61,526 bases of DNA from NCBI GenBank assembly GCA_902491535.1, contig CABUHS010000016.1, positions 1 to 61,526 on the forward strand. Reading direction: 5' to 3'. Under the pieces are notes generated by a model. It ran no database searches, was not told the DNA's origin, and saw only the letters and a list, made by a program, of their open reading frames with translations. The position numbers and the translations under genes were made by a program. This document shows, piece by piece, positions 25,581-34,346 of this stretch (its first letter is position 1; the number at the start of each line of letters is the position of its first letter). This DNA is from an uncultured Eubacteriales bacterium. GTDB taxonomy: Bacteria; Bacillota; Clostridia; Oscillospirales; CAG-272.

Positions 25581-27467
25581 ATGCAGATTGGTAAAATTTT
25601 TCATGGTTATTACAGAAAATTAATATTATTTATATTTGATGCAGTGTCGTGTGTTATAATAGATGTACTGTATTTACTTGCAGCACGGATGTCAAGCACT
25701 TCTCCTGACTACAAAATTGACAAATATATTGCAAATACCATTCTCATGATGTTTTGCATGTTTGCAGTTCGGATGTTCTTAAAGGTATATAAGAATGTTT
25801 GGCGTTATCCGAATATAAAGGCATATTTTTTGCTGATATGTTCTGATGCAATAGGAGCGATTATTGCTTTAACAATATCACGGTTTTCTGGCGTATATGA
25901 AGGAATATGGCAGTTTGTTATTGTGGCATCTCTTTGTTCCCTTCTGGCACTTATGTCGAGATTTGTTTACCAGTTTATATATAGAAATTCCAATAAAAAG
26001 ATATCAGATGAAAGTGAACTTATAGATATTGCGATTGTCGGTGCCGGACGTGTTGGTTCTGTACTTGCTCAGGAGCTTATTTCGAACCCAAAATCTGAAT
26101 ATAATCCTGTTTGTTTTATTGACGATGATAATACAAAGATAGGAAACCTTGTTGTCGGTCTCCCTGTTTACGGACAAAATTCTATTGAGAAGGTAGTAAG
26201 TTCACTCGGAATTAAGGAATTTGTTGTTACCATAACCGATATGGATATTGATAAAATGAATAAGCTTCATGAACAATACAGCAAATTCGGTAAGGTAAAA
26301 ATATATGATTCTCCTTTTGGAAAATCGGATAGCAATGAAAAAAAGATTATCCGTGATTTTCAGATAGAAGATCTGCTTTTCCGCAATCCTATAAAGATGG
26401 AAAACAGAGATGTTTTGAAATATTATTCCGGCAAGACTGTTCTTGTGACGGGCGGAGGAGGATCGATCGGATCTGAGCTTTGCCGCCAGATAGCGTCATG
26501 TGCACCGAAAAAGCTTGTTATATTTGATATTTATGAGAATAATGCCTATGAAATTCAACAGGAGCTTATAAGGCATTATGGAAATAATCTTGACCTGACA
26601 GTTTTGATAGGATCGGTAAGAGACCGTGAACGTATTGAACAGGTGTTTGCAGAATACCATCCTGACGTTGTCTTCCACGCTGCTGCACACAAGCATGTCC
26701 CATTCATGGAGGAAAGCGCCGGAGAAGCAATTAAGAACAATGTTCTCGGTACATATAATACTGCCGATATGGCAGAAAAATACGGCGCAGAGAAGTTTAT
26801 ACTTATTTCTACAGACAAAGCCGTCAATCCTACTAACATTATGGGGGCGTCCAAGCGCATTTGTGAGATGGAGGTACAGTGCCGTACCGACAGTAAAACT
26901 TGCTTCGCTGCGGTACGTTTCGGCAATGTACTCGGCTCTAACGGAAGCGTGATCCCGCTGTTTAAACGCCAGATCGCCGAAGGCGGACCGGTCACACTTA
27001 CTGACAAACGTATTATCAGATATTTTATGACTATACCGGAAGCAAGTCAGCTTGTTATACAGGCGGGTGCTATGGCGAAAAAGGGAGAACTGTTTGTACT
27101 CGATATGGGTAAGCCCGTGAAAATATATGATCTTGCAGTTAATATGATAAAACTTTCCGGTTTCAAACCGGAAGAGGATATAAGTATAAAGGAGATCGGA
27201 CTCCGGCCGGGTGAGAAGCTTTATGAAGAGCTTCTCATGAAAACCGAAACGCTTGATAAGACTGCAAATGATATGATATACATCGAACGCGATACGCCTT
27301 ATACCCGTGCGGAAGTGGATGAAAAGCTTATGGTTCTTACTTCAGCTGTTAAAAACGGGACAAGCATAAAATCGGCTGTAGCATCGGTCGTTCCAACATT
27401 CCGTGAACCCGAAACAGTGAATATTGCCGCTGAAAATTCTGAGGAAATGCAGATCGCATTTGCATGA
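25581..27467 (+). CDS. Membrane UDP-sugar 4,6-dehydratase, PglF/CapD type
   Basis: The 628-residue protein has four N-terminal membrane helices (about 13-135), a Rossmann fold (IVGAGRVGS at 152-160), then an SDR catalytic domain with TGGGGSIG (290-297), HAAAHKHVPFME (366-377) and TDKAVNPTNIMGASKR (411-426). Met at the usual SDR tyrosine position is the mark of PglF-like dehydratases acting on UDP-GlcNAc or similar. It would provide an amino-sugar precursor. A 252-bp gap separates it from the LCP gene; no clear promoter with 17-bp spacing was found there. Confidence 0.92.
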   Translation: MQIGKIFHGYYRKLILFIFDAVSCVIIDVLYLLAARMSSTSPDYKIDKYIANTILMMFCMFAVRMFLKVYKNVWRYPNIKAYFLLICSDAIGAIIALTISRFSGVYEGIWQFVIVASLCSLLALMSRFVYQFIYRNSNKKISDESELIDIAIVGAGRVGSVLAQELISNPKSEYNPVCFIDDDNTKIGNLVVGLPVYGQNSIEKVVSSLGIKEFVVTITDMDIDKMNKLHEQYSKFGKVKIYDSPFGKSDSNEKKIIRDFQIEDLLFRNPIKMENRDVLKYYSGKTVLVTGGGGSIGSELCRQIASCAPKKLVIFDIYENNAYEIQQELIRHYGNNLDLTVLIGSVRDRERIEQVFAEYHPDVVFHAAAHKHVPFMEESAGEAIKNNVLGTYNTADMAEKYGAEKFILISTDKAVNPTNIMGASKRICEMEVQCRTDSKTCFAAVRFGNVLGSNGSVIPLFKRQIAEGGPVTLTDKRIIRYFMTIPEASQLVIQAGAMAKKGELFVLDMGKPVKIYDLAVNMIKLSGFKPEEDISIKEIGLRPGEKLYEELLMKTETLDKTANDMIYIERDTPYTRAEVDEKLMVLTSAVKNGTSIKSAVASVVPTFREPETVNIAAENSEEMQIAFA

Positions 27468-27496
27468 AAAGTCATTTCATTTAAATATAAAAGTAC

Positions 27497-27549
27497 CCCC
27501 TGTCTGTGGACTGCACCAATGTGTGCTGACAGCACAAAACAGACAGGGG
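27497..27549. terminator. Bidirectional terminator between the polysaccharide and ATP synthase operons
   Basis: CCCCTGTCTGT (27497-27507) pairs with ACAGACAGGGG (27539-27549), followed on the plus strand by ATATTTTTATA and on the minus strand by TACTTTTATA. It ends both convergent operons. Confidence 0.8.
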
Positions 27550-27570
27550 ATATTTTTATATATTATACTT

Positions 27571-27978
27571 TTACTGTATGTCGTGATTTTTGACTTTCAG
27601 TCGGTTGAGCGCTCTTGCGAGCTTGGCCTGTGCCGTGTAATAATCGCGAATACTTTTTTTCTGAAGTATTGCTTCTTTAGCCATATCAGCGTCGCGTTTG
27701 GCGCGGTTAATATCAATTTCTTCAGGAAGTTCTGCAGTGTCGACAAGAACAAGTACCTCTCCGTCCTCTGCTTTGAGCATGCCTTTAGATACGGCTGCAA
27801 CCGTTTTTTTTCCGCCGCAGGTCATTGTCATCATTCCGGGAATAATCGCAGTAATAAGATTTCTGTGACCTGCCTGAATGCCGTATAAACCGTCACTCGC
27901 CGGAATTATAAGCGATTCGCATTCGCCTTCGTAAAACGGTTTGTTTGCCGACAGAACGGTAAGTTTAAATGTATTCAT
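27571..27978 (-). CDS. atpC: F-type ATP synthase epsilon subunit
   Basis: The 135-residue subunit has the N-terminal beta-sandwich (LTVLSANKPFYEGECESLIIPASDGLYGIQAGHR in pieces) and a C-terminal helical hairpin (about 92-130). Epsilon links the F1 head to the c ring and can inhibit ATP hydrolysis. It is the last gene of the atp operon, 73 bp after atpD. Confidence 0.95.
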   Translation of the reverse strand: MNTFKLTVLSANKPFYEGECESLIIPASDGLYGIQAGHRNLITAIIPGMMTMTCGGKKTVAAVSKGMLKAEDGEVLVLVDTAELPEEIDINRAKRDADMAKEAILQKKSIRDYYTAQAKLARALNRLKVKNHDIQ

Positions 27979-28050
27979 AAGCTTTGTCCGACTCGGCGTC
28001 CTTTCATAATTTTACGGTTGGATTTTCCCGGTTGTTTCTTATTTTTCCGG

Positions 28051-29439
28051 TCATACCGTTTCAGCGGCTTTTTTTACAACGTCATCGATAGTTCCGACAT
28101 TGTGAAATGCCGATTCGGGATATTTATCCATTTCTCCCGATATTATTGCGCCGAAACCGCGGAGCGTTTCGGAAAGAGGAACATATGTCCCGGGAACTCC
28201 GGTAAACTTTTCTCCGACATGGAAAGGCTGCGAAAGAAAACGCTGTATCTTGCGGGCACGCATAACGGTGAGTTTATCATCGTCTCCGAGTTCTTCCATT
28301 CCAAGTATGGCAATGATATCCTGAAGATCGCTGTATTTCTGAAGTATTTCCTGCACTGTTCGTGCAATTCTATAATGCTCCTCGCCTACGATGCTTTGTT
28401 CAAGTATGCGTGAGGTCGATTCGAGAGGATCGACAGCCGGATAAATTCCTTGCTCAGATATCTTACGGCTGAGAACCGTAGTAGCGTCAAGATGTGAAAA
28501 GGTTGTTGACGGAGCGGGGTCGGTAAGATCGTCTGCCGGGACATATACTGCCTGTACTGATGTGACCGATCCGTTTTTTGTGGATGTAATACGCTCTTGA
28601 AGTGTTCCCATTTCGCTTGCAAGCGTAGGCTGGTATCCGACGGCGGACGGCATGCGTCCGAGAAGCGTTGATACCTCGCTTCCTGCCTGAACAAAGCGGA
28701 AGATATTGTCTATGAACAAAAGAACATCTTTATTTTCACGGTCCCTGAAGTATTCTGCCATAGTGAGGCCGGAAAGCGCAACACGCATACGAACGCCGGG
28801 AACTTCATTCATCTGACCGAATACAAGAGCGGTTTTTTCGGAAACTCCGCTTTCGCGCATTTCGTTCCAGAGGTCGTTTCCTTCGCGTGATCTTTCTCCT
28901 ACTCCGGTAAATACCGAATATCCGCCGTGTTCCATAGCTACATTATGTATAAGCTCCTGAATCAATACGGTTTTTCCGACTCCGGCACCGCCGAACAGAC
29001 CTATTTTTCCGCCTTTCGGGTACGGCTCGAGAAGGTCTATTACCTTAATTCCTGTTTCAAGTATTTCCACGGCAGGACTTTGTTCGGCGAAGGACGGCGC
29101 TTTGCGATGAATGCTCCATCGCATTGCATCGTCACTTATTTCAGCACCGCCGTCTATAGGTTCTCCCAACACATTGAATACCCTTCCGAGTGTACAGTCT
29201 CCCACAGGCACGGTTATATTTTTTCCGATTGCTGTTACATCCATGCCTCGCGAAAGTCCTTCGCTTTCTGCGAGCATAATACATCTCACGGTGTTATCTC
29301 CGATATGCTGGGCAACCTCCATAACACGTTTTTGCGTTCCGACGGTTACCGTAAGTGCTTCTTTGATTTTCGGGATCTGCCCTGATTCAAATATAACGTC
29401 TACGACAGAACCGGAGACCTGTACTATTTTACCTGTCAT
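28051..29439 (-). CDS. atpD: F-type ATP synthase beta subunit
   Basis: The catalytic subunit, 462 residues, has Walker A GGAGVGKT and the ALTMAEYFRD-type signature region (ALSGLTMAEYFRDREN). It matches the usual length. It starts 11 bp inside the end of atpG, so the two are translationally coupled. Three beta and three alpha subunits form the F1 head. Confidence 0.98.
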   Translation of the reverse strand: MTGKIVQVSGSVVDVIFESGQIPKIKEALTVTVGTQKRVMEVAQHIGDNTVRCIMLAESEGLSRGMDVTAIGKNITVPVGDCTLGRVFNVLGEPIDGGAEISDDAMRWSIHRKAPSFAEQSPAVEILETGIKVIDLLEPYPKGGKIGLFGGAGVGKTVLIQELIHNVAMEHGGYSVFTGVGERSREGNDLWNEMRESGVSEKTALVFGQMNEVPGVRMRVALSGLTMAEYFRDRENKDVLLFIDNIFRFVQAGSEVSTLLGRMPSAVGYQPTLASEMGTLQERITSTKNGSVTSVQAVYVPADDLTDPAPSTTFSHLDATTVLSRKISEQGIYPAVDPLESTSRILEQSIVGEEHYRIARTVQEILQKYSDLQDIIAILGMEELGDDDKLTVMRARKIQRFLSQPFHVGEKFTGVPGTYVPLSETLRGFGAIISGEMDKYPESAFHNVGTIDDVVKKAAETV

Positions 29440-30352
29440 TGCGTTTTTGTGCCTCCTTTGCTCTGACCGATTTCAGCTTTTGTGCCTTTGCACCGGAGGA
29501 AATTTCCGTGATCTCCTGTGTTATGGCGCTCTGACGCATATGATTGTATTCTACCGAAAGCTTATCGAGAAGCTTTTGTGCATTTCCGACTGCCGATTCC
29601 ATAGCTTCCATGCGTGCGTTCTGCTCACTGCAAAAGCTGTCTACGAGAGCGCTGTATATAAATCCTGTTACATAGCTCGGCACGAGATTGTCAAGTACAT
29701 CCTCTATAGAAGGTGAGAACTCAAACGGTGAGGATACATGTTTCTCGCTTGCTGGAGTGGCAAAATGCGTGTGATGAAACGGAAGAAGCCTTGTGGAACA
29801 TGCATCGGTACGCATACCTCCGCTGAAGTCGGTGTATATAATATATATTTTTGTAAGATCACCTGCAAGATATTGGTCTAGCAGAGTATAGCTGATCTCT
29901 CTTGCACGGTCGAGCGTCGGATTTTGCGCTGTATACAGAAAGCTTTTTTCGATCGGGATTTTATGAGCTGTAAAATACGCTCTTCCGTATTCACCGACGA
30001 CGAAAAGCTTTGCATTTGAATGTTCGTCCATGAGACGGAGTGCCTCTTTTATAACATTCTTATTGTACGCACCTGCAAGTCCTTTGTCGGCGGTTATTAC
30101 AAGATAACCGTATGTGCCGTCAAGTTTTTGCTCTTCGCTGCCCGGATAGAAATATCGGCTTTCGATGTTATCGACTGTGCGGAAGATCCTTTTGATCTCT
30201 GCCTGTAATGCATTAAAATACGGTTTTGTGTGATCAAGCTCATTTTTAGCTTTACGTATCTTTGTAGAAGCTATAAGATACATGGCGTTTGTTATTTTCT
30301 GTGTATCTTTTATGCTTTCTATATGATTGCGGATCTCTTTAATGCCGGACAT
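29429..30352 (-). CDS. atpG: F-type ATP synthase gamma subunit
   Basis: The 307-residue central-stalk subunit has the N-terminal IKEIRNHIESIKDTQKITNAM helix and C-terminal ARMEAMESAVGNAQKL helix that form the rotating coiled coil. About 20 residues longer than the common bacterial form because of a charged C-terminal tail rich in K, R and E. It starts 3 bp after the delta-alpha fusion gene. Confidence 0.95.
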   Translation of the reverse strand: MSGIKEIRNHIESIKDTQKITNAMYLIASTKIRKAKNELDHTKPYFNALQAEIKRIFRTVDNIESRYFYPGSEEQKLDGTYGYLVITADKGLAGAYNKNVIKEALRLMDEHSNAKLFVVGEYGRAYFTAHKIPIEKSFLYTAQNPTLDRAREISYTLLDQYLAGDLTKIYIIYTDFSGGMRTDACSTRLLPFHHTHFATPASEKHVSSPFEFSPSIEDVLDNLVPSYVTGFIYSALVDSFCSEQNARMEAMESAVGNAQKLLDKLSVEYNHMRQSAITQEITEISSGAKAQKLKSVRAKEAQKRNDR

Positions 30353-30355
30353 TTT

Positions 30356-32110
30356 TTATTTCTCCCGACTCAGAAATTCAGCCGCAACTTTTCCTGAGAA
30401 ATCAATTATAGTTTGTTTATCACTGTCTGCAAGGACTCCCTCGCGGTCTATACGTGCGCAAAGCTCAGACTGATTTTTCTCGAATTGCTGTATAAGTGTA
30501 TCGAGAAAGTCCGGTATATCATCTGCACGTATACCGACCATTGTATGTGCAAGTGCGGAAACAAGGATAATGACCTGCTCATGCTGCGACCGCGGATGAT
30601 ACTGTTTCTGCCGGAGCATTCTCATAAGTCCTTCGCCGTATGTGAGCTGCTTTTGAGTAGCTTCATCAAGATCGCTTGAAAACTGTGTGAATACTTCCAT
30701 TTCACGGTATTGTGCGAGATCAAGGCGCAGTGTGCCGGTAGATCTTTTCATTGCCTTTGTCTGAGCATCTCCTCCGACACGTGATACGGAAAGTCCGACG
30801 TTTACTGCCGGACGCTGTCCTGAAAAGAAAAGATCGCTTTCGAGGAATATCTGTCCGTCGGTTATAGATATGATATTTGTCGGAATGTATGCAGATACGT
30901 CCCCTGCCTGTGTTTCTACGATCGGAAGTGCAGTCATTGATCCGCCGCCGCGGATCTTGCTCAGATGTGCCGAGCGTTCAAGCAGACGTGAGTGGAGATA
31001 AAATACATCTCCGGGGAAAGCTTCCCGTCCGGGAGAGCGTCCGAGAAGAAGACTTATCGCGCGGTATGCGATAGCATGCTTGGACAGGTCGTCGTATACG
31101 ATAAGAACATCCTGACCGCGGTTCATAAAGTATTCTCCGAGCGCACATCCTGCATAGGGCGCAATGTACTGAAGCGGAGCCGCATCGCTTGCCGACGCAC
31201 TGACAACAATAGTATAGTCAAGCGCTCCGCCGACTCTGAGCGATTCGACGAGCTGCGCGGTAGAACTTGTCTTTTGTCCTATCGATACATAGATGCATAC
31301 GACGTTTTTACCTTTTTGATTGAGTATAGCATCAAGTGCTATAGAAGTTTTTCCGGTCTGACGGTCGCCGATTATAAGCTCGCGCTGCCCGCGTCCTATG
31401 GGAAACATCGAGTCTATGGCAAGTATTCCTGTTTCAAGGGGCGTGTTGACCGGCTGACGGTCAACGATTCCGGGAGCCGGGTTCTCAATCGGCCGGTAAT
31501 CGTCGGCGCTTATATCTCCGAGTCCGTCTATCGGAGCGCCGAGCGCATTGACAACCCTTCCTATAAAAGCGTCACCTACCGGTATACCGGCTGTCTTTTT
31601 TGTCCTAAGAACATGACTGCCTTCGCAGACTTCATCATCCTCATCGAAAAGAATACATCCGAGATTGTCGCGGTCGAGATTCTGCACCATACCGCGTATT
31701 CCGCCCGTAAAGAGCAGTATCTCACCGTAGGTTGCATGTTCAAGCCCTTTGACCTGTGCAATACCGTCGCCCACCGATATAACAGTTCCGACTTCATTGG
31801 CAAGTGCTTTAGGCGTCCATGAGCGGAGAGTATCTTTAAGCAGAGGAATTATATTATCTGACTTTCCGACTGTGCTTTCAACCGTATCACGAAGTTGCTC
31901 GAGACGCGCGTCGATGCTCCAGTCATAGACCTCGGCGCCGATCTCAAGTCTGAATCCGCCGGGATATTCATCGCTCTTTTTCCATACGAGTTCTGTATCA
32001 TGTCCGTTTTTTTCGGAAATGAAATCGCAAAGCCGTTTTTTCTGTGTTTCATCGGGCGGCACGGATGAATATAGGATTGCCTGTGCCGGATTTTTATTTT
32101 CGTTAGTCAA
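30356..32110 (-). CDS. atpA: F-type ATP synthase delta(C-terminal domain)-alpha fusion subunit
   Basis: The 584-residue protein is about 80 longer than a normal alpha subunit. From residue 86 it is a complete alpha: IIPLLKDTLRSW, NEVGTVISVGDGIAQVKGL, Walker A GDRQTGKT (248-255). Residues 11-80 instead resemble the C-terminal part of the delta subunit: SSVPPDETQKKRLCDFI, then GGFRLEIGAEVYDWSIDARL, the counterpart of E. coli delta [20 protein letters not shown]. No separate atpH exists; only 56 bp separate this gene from atpF. Start is TTG with AAAGGA ten bases upstream; an in-frame stop just upstream excludes a longer N-terminus. Confidence 0.93.
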   Translation of the reverse strand: MTNENKNPAQAILYSSVPPDETQKKRLCDFISEKNGHDTELVWKKSDEYPGGFRLEIGAEVYDWSIDARLEQLRDTVESTVGKSDNIIPLLKDTLRSWTPKALANEVGTVISVGDGIAQVKGLEHATYGEILLFTGGIRGMVQNLDRDNLGCILFDEDDEVCEGSHVLRTKKTAGIPVGDAFIGRVVNALGAPIDGLGDISADDYRPIENPAPGIVDRQPVNTPLETGILAIDSMFPIGRGQRELIIGDRQTGKTSIALDAILNQKGKNVVCIYVSIGQKTSSTAQLVESLRVGGALDYTIVVSASASDAAPLQYIAPYAGCALGEYFMNRGQDVLIVYDDLSKHAIAYRAISLLLGRSPGREAFPGDVFYLHSRLLERSAHLSKIRGGGSMTALPIVETQAGDVSAYIPTNIISITDGQIFLESDLFFSGQRPAVNVGLSVSRVGGDAQTKAMKRSTGTLRLDLAQYREMEVFTQFSSDLDEATQKQLTYGEGLMRMLRQKQYHPRSQHEQVIILVSALAHTMVGIRADDIPDFLDTLIQQFEKNQSELCARIDREGVLADSDKQTIIDFSGKVAAEFLSREK

Positions 32111-32166
32111 AATCAGACCGTCCTTTCAAAAATTCCGGAGATTGTCTGTGTTTTAAATATAGATTT

Positions 32167-32655
32167 TTAATTCCGTTTTTCTTCGACTGAATTTAAAAAA
32201 TCGTTAAACATATCTGTGTTTGCTGAACTGCGAACGATCTTTTCCGCGGCAGAGGCAGCTATTTCGGCTATCTCGCTTTGCGCACTTGCAATTATTTTTT
32301 TCTTTTCAGATTCTGCTTCCGCTTCTGCAGTGTCGATAATATTCTGAGCATGTTGTTCGGCTTTCTTTATTCGCTCACATACAAGTGCTTGCGCTTCTTT
32401 TTCAGCATTTGCTTTCATCTCGCTGATTTCACGGTCGACTCCTGCTAGCCGCTCCGAACATTCGGCTTTGAGTGCTGTAGCTTCTGCAAGTTTCTTATTT
32501 ATAAGCTCGTCTGTTTCGCGGTATTCGGCGGTTCTTTTTTCCATGAAGTTGTGTACCGGCTTGTAGAGCAGGAAATACAGTATTCCGAACAGAAGAACGA
32601 AATTCAGAAGATGTATAAGTATCTGCTGAATATTTATGTTCAACGGTAATTGCAT
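32167..32655 (-). CDS. atpF: F-type ATP synthase b subunit
   Basis: A 162-residue peripheral-stalk subunit: one N-terminal membrane helix (about 9-30) followed by a long charged coiled coil rich in A, E and K. Length is normal, and no delta N-terminal domain is fused to its C-terminus, which matters because the next gene carries only the delta C-terminal part. It lies 45 bp after atpE. Confidence 0.95.
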   Translation of the reverse strand: MQLPLNINIQQILIHLLNFVLLFGILYFLLYKPVHNFMEKRTAEYRETDELINKKLAEATALKAECSERLAGVDREISEMKANAEKEAQALVCERIKKAEQHAQNIIDTAEAEAESEKKKIIASAQSEIAEIAASAAEKIVRSSANTDMFNDFLNSVEEKRN

Positions 32656-32700
32656 AACAAATTGTCCTTTCTGGGGGTATCCGTAGCTGTTTGTTTTAAA

Positions 32701-33072
32701 TTAAAGTACGAATATAATAAGAATAGCAATTATAAGTGCATATATGATAGCCGTCTCGATAAATACAAGACCGAGCATAAGGCTTGTACGGATGTTTCCG
32801 GCAGCCTCAGGCTGGCGTGAGATGCTTTCAGAAGACTTACTGATTGCAATACCCATGGCGATAGCACCGGCTGCTGCAACAAGACCGATTGCAATACCTG
32901 CGGAAATCGCTTTGCTGGAAGCGACACTGTTTTCAGTTTCTTCAGCGTTCTGCACCGCTGAGGTTTCCTCCGGAACGGCTTCGCCGTCTGCTGCAAATGC
33001 AGGAGCTGCAATAAGGCATAAGGTCATAACGATCATAAGGGCTGCAATTATCTTTTTTGTAATTGTTTTCAT
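32701..33072 (-). CDS. atpE: F-type ATP synthase c subunit with signal-peptide-like extension
   Basis: The mature-like part (about 53-123) is a typical two-helix c subunit with the loop SRQPEA and the ion-carrying E106. The first 52 residues are extra: a basic start, hydrophobic stretch and AFA-A site (about 1-28) that look like a cleavable signal peptide, then a glutamate-rich linker. The ion site is mixed: T107 and Y111 resemble sodium-type rings, but M73 replaces the glutamine found in Na+ c subunits. Coupling ion cannot be assigned. Confidence 0.93.
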   Translation of the reverse strand: MKTITKKIIAALMIVMTLCLIAAPAFAADGEAVPEETSAVQNAEETENSVASSKAISAGIAIGLVAAAGAIAMGIAISKSSESISRQPEAAGNIRTSLMLGLVFIETAIIYALIIAILIIFVL

Positions 33073-33091
33073 TTTTTATTCCTCCGTTTTG

Positions 33092-33931
33092 TCAGGCAGT
33101 TTTTTTCTTTTTTGCTTTTTTAGGTTTTTTTGCATGTTGCTCCGATACCTCTCCGTAGAAAAGCGCCGTGAGCATTGTAAGCACATAGGTTTGTATGAGT
33201 GCGTGCAGCAGAGTGAACATTACACCGACGAGAACAGGTATAACATAGTTCATGCTTGTATAATAGTATACAAGTTCTGTAACGAGCGCGCCGCTGAGCA
33301 GGGCTCCGAAAAGACGGAAACTCATAGATATAGGAAGAGAAAAGTCTTTAAGTGTATTACCTACACCGCGAAGCTTGTTTCCGACAATACCGCCGGAGAG
33401 AATTACCGCATAGGACATAAGTCCCATTGCGATTGCACCGTTTATATCGGAAAGCGGAGCCGGAAGGGATATTGATTGCCCGGACGTAGTTATCGCCTGA
33501 AATCCGAAAAGTTCAAACAGTGTTCCGATAAAAATATATGTTCCCGCTGTGAATACGTAGGCTCCGAGGAATCCGTTTCTGTGCGGACTGTTGGATTTTG
33601 CCAGACCGTCAAACAGAGAGACTGCCTGTTCGAGCAACATCTGAAATTTTCCGGGAATCTTTTTGAAACGCGGAATGATGAAAATTCTGACAAAAAGCGA
33701 AAAAATAAACAGGATTGCCGTAACCGTAAATGCGGAAATAACGCCGGGATTTACATTTGTAATGCCGAACAGACTGATCTGTGCCCAATCGTGCAGAACA
33801 GCGTCACGCATTACCGTTTTGATCGGCTCTTCTTCTTTTCCGTTTGTTCCGGTAAGAATAATTCCTGTTATAAGAACAGCGATCAGACATACAAAAATTA
33901 TAATACTGACCGTTCTTTTTTTCTTTCCCAT
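33092..33931 (-). CDS. atpB: F-type ATP synthase a subunit
   Basis: The membrane subunit with the half channels for ion entry and exit, 279 residues from the ATG at 33931. The essential arginine is R206 in MSFRLFGALLSG; the usual asparagine after the glycine is alanine here. Five or six membrane helices and a lysine-rich C-terminus are visible. The shorter start is preferred because the region upstream has AAGGAG and no better start. It is the first gene of the atp operon; no atpI is seen upstream. Confidence 0.94.
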   Translation of the reverse strand: MGKKKRTVSIIIFVCLIAVLITGIILTGTNGKEEEPIKTVMRDAVLHDWAQISLFGITNVNPGVISAFTVTAILFIFSLFVRIFIIPRFKKIPGKFQMLLEQAVSLFDGLAKSNSPHRNGFLGAYVFTAGTYIFIGTLFELFGFQAITTSGQSISLPAPLSDINGAIAMGLMSYAVILSGGIVGNKLRGVGNTLKDFSLPISMSFRLFGALLSGALVTELVYYYTSMNYVIPVLVGVMFTLLHALIQTYVLTMLTALFYGEVSEQHAKKPKKAKKKKTA

Positions 33932-34058
33932 TGGATAAAAATATCTCCTTCCCACATTAAGACAAATAACGACTGTCGAATTCAACTCATGTGCCTCATT
34001 AAAACGGGGTTCAGAGAAATTTTCAGGTACGTTGATGCTTTATATTTTTTATTTTCAC

Positions 34059-34087
34059 ATTCTATCACTAAAGACGTTATCAGTCAA
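34059..34087 (-). promoter_or_regulatory. Sigma-A type promoter for the atp operon
   Basis: On the minus strand TTGACT (34082-34087), 17-bp spacer, TAGAAT (34059-34064), about 125 bp before atpB. Together with the terminator at 34193-34220 this accounts for most of the 415-bp gap before the antiporter gene. Confidence 0.75.
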
Positions 34088-34192
34088 GGGCAAAAATGAT
34101 AAAAAAAGAGTTTTTTATCACAATTTTATCACGGAATGATGAAAAAAATATGTTTTGACTTTTGATAGCGATTTTTTGCCCGAAGGTTAAAG

Positions 34193-34220
34193 AAAAAACG
34201 CCTTGTATAGGCGCTTTTTT
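34193..34220. terminator. Bidirectional intrinsic terminator between antiporter gene and atp operon
   Basis: CGCCT (34199-34203) pairs with AGGCG (34209-34213), with an A-run before and a T-run after. On the minus strand it ends the antiporter transcript. Confidence 0.75.
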
Positions 34221-34346
34221 CTTTATAAAATGTAACATTCTTTAACAAAGGAGTGTGTTTTTCGGCGTTTCATTTTGAACAATGAAATTCGAATTTATGC
34301 ATTCCGGAAAAACATTGATTTAAATATTTTCTGACGGTATATAGTC

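Noticed and set aside
32111..32166. A lost atpH between atpF and atpA
   Set aside because: The 56-bp gap cannot hold the delta N-terminal domain in any frame, and an in-frame stop lies just upstream of the TTG start; the domain is absent rather than frameshifted.
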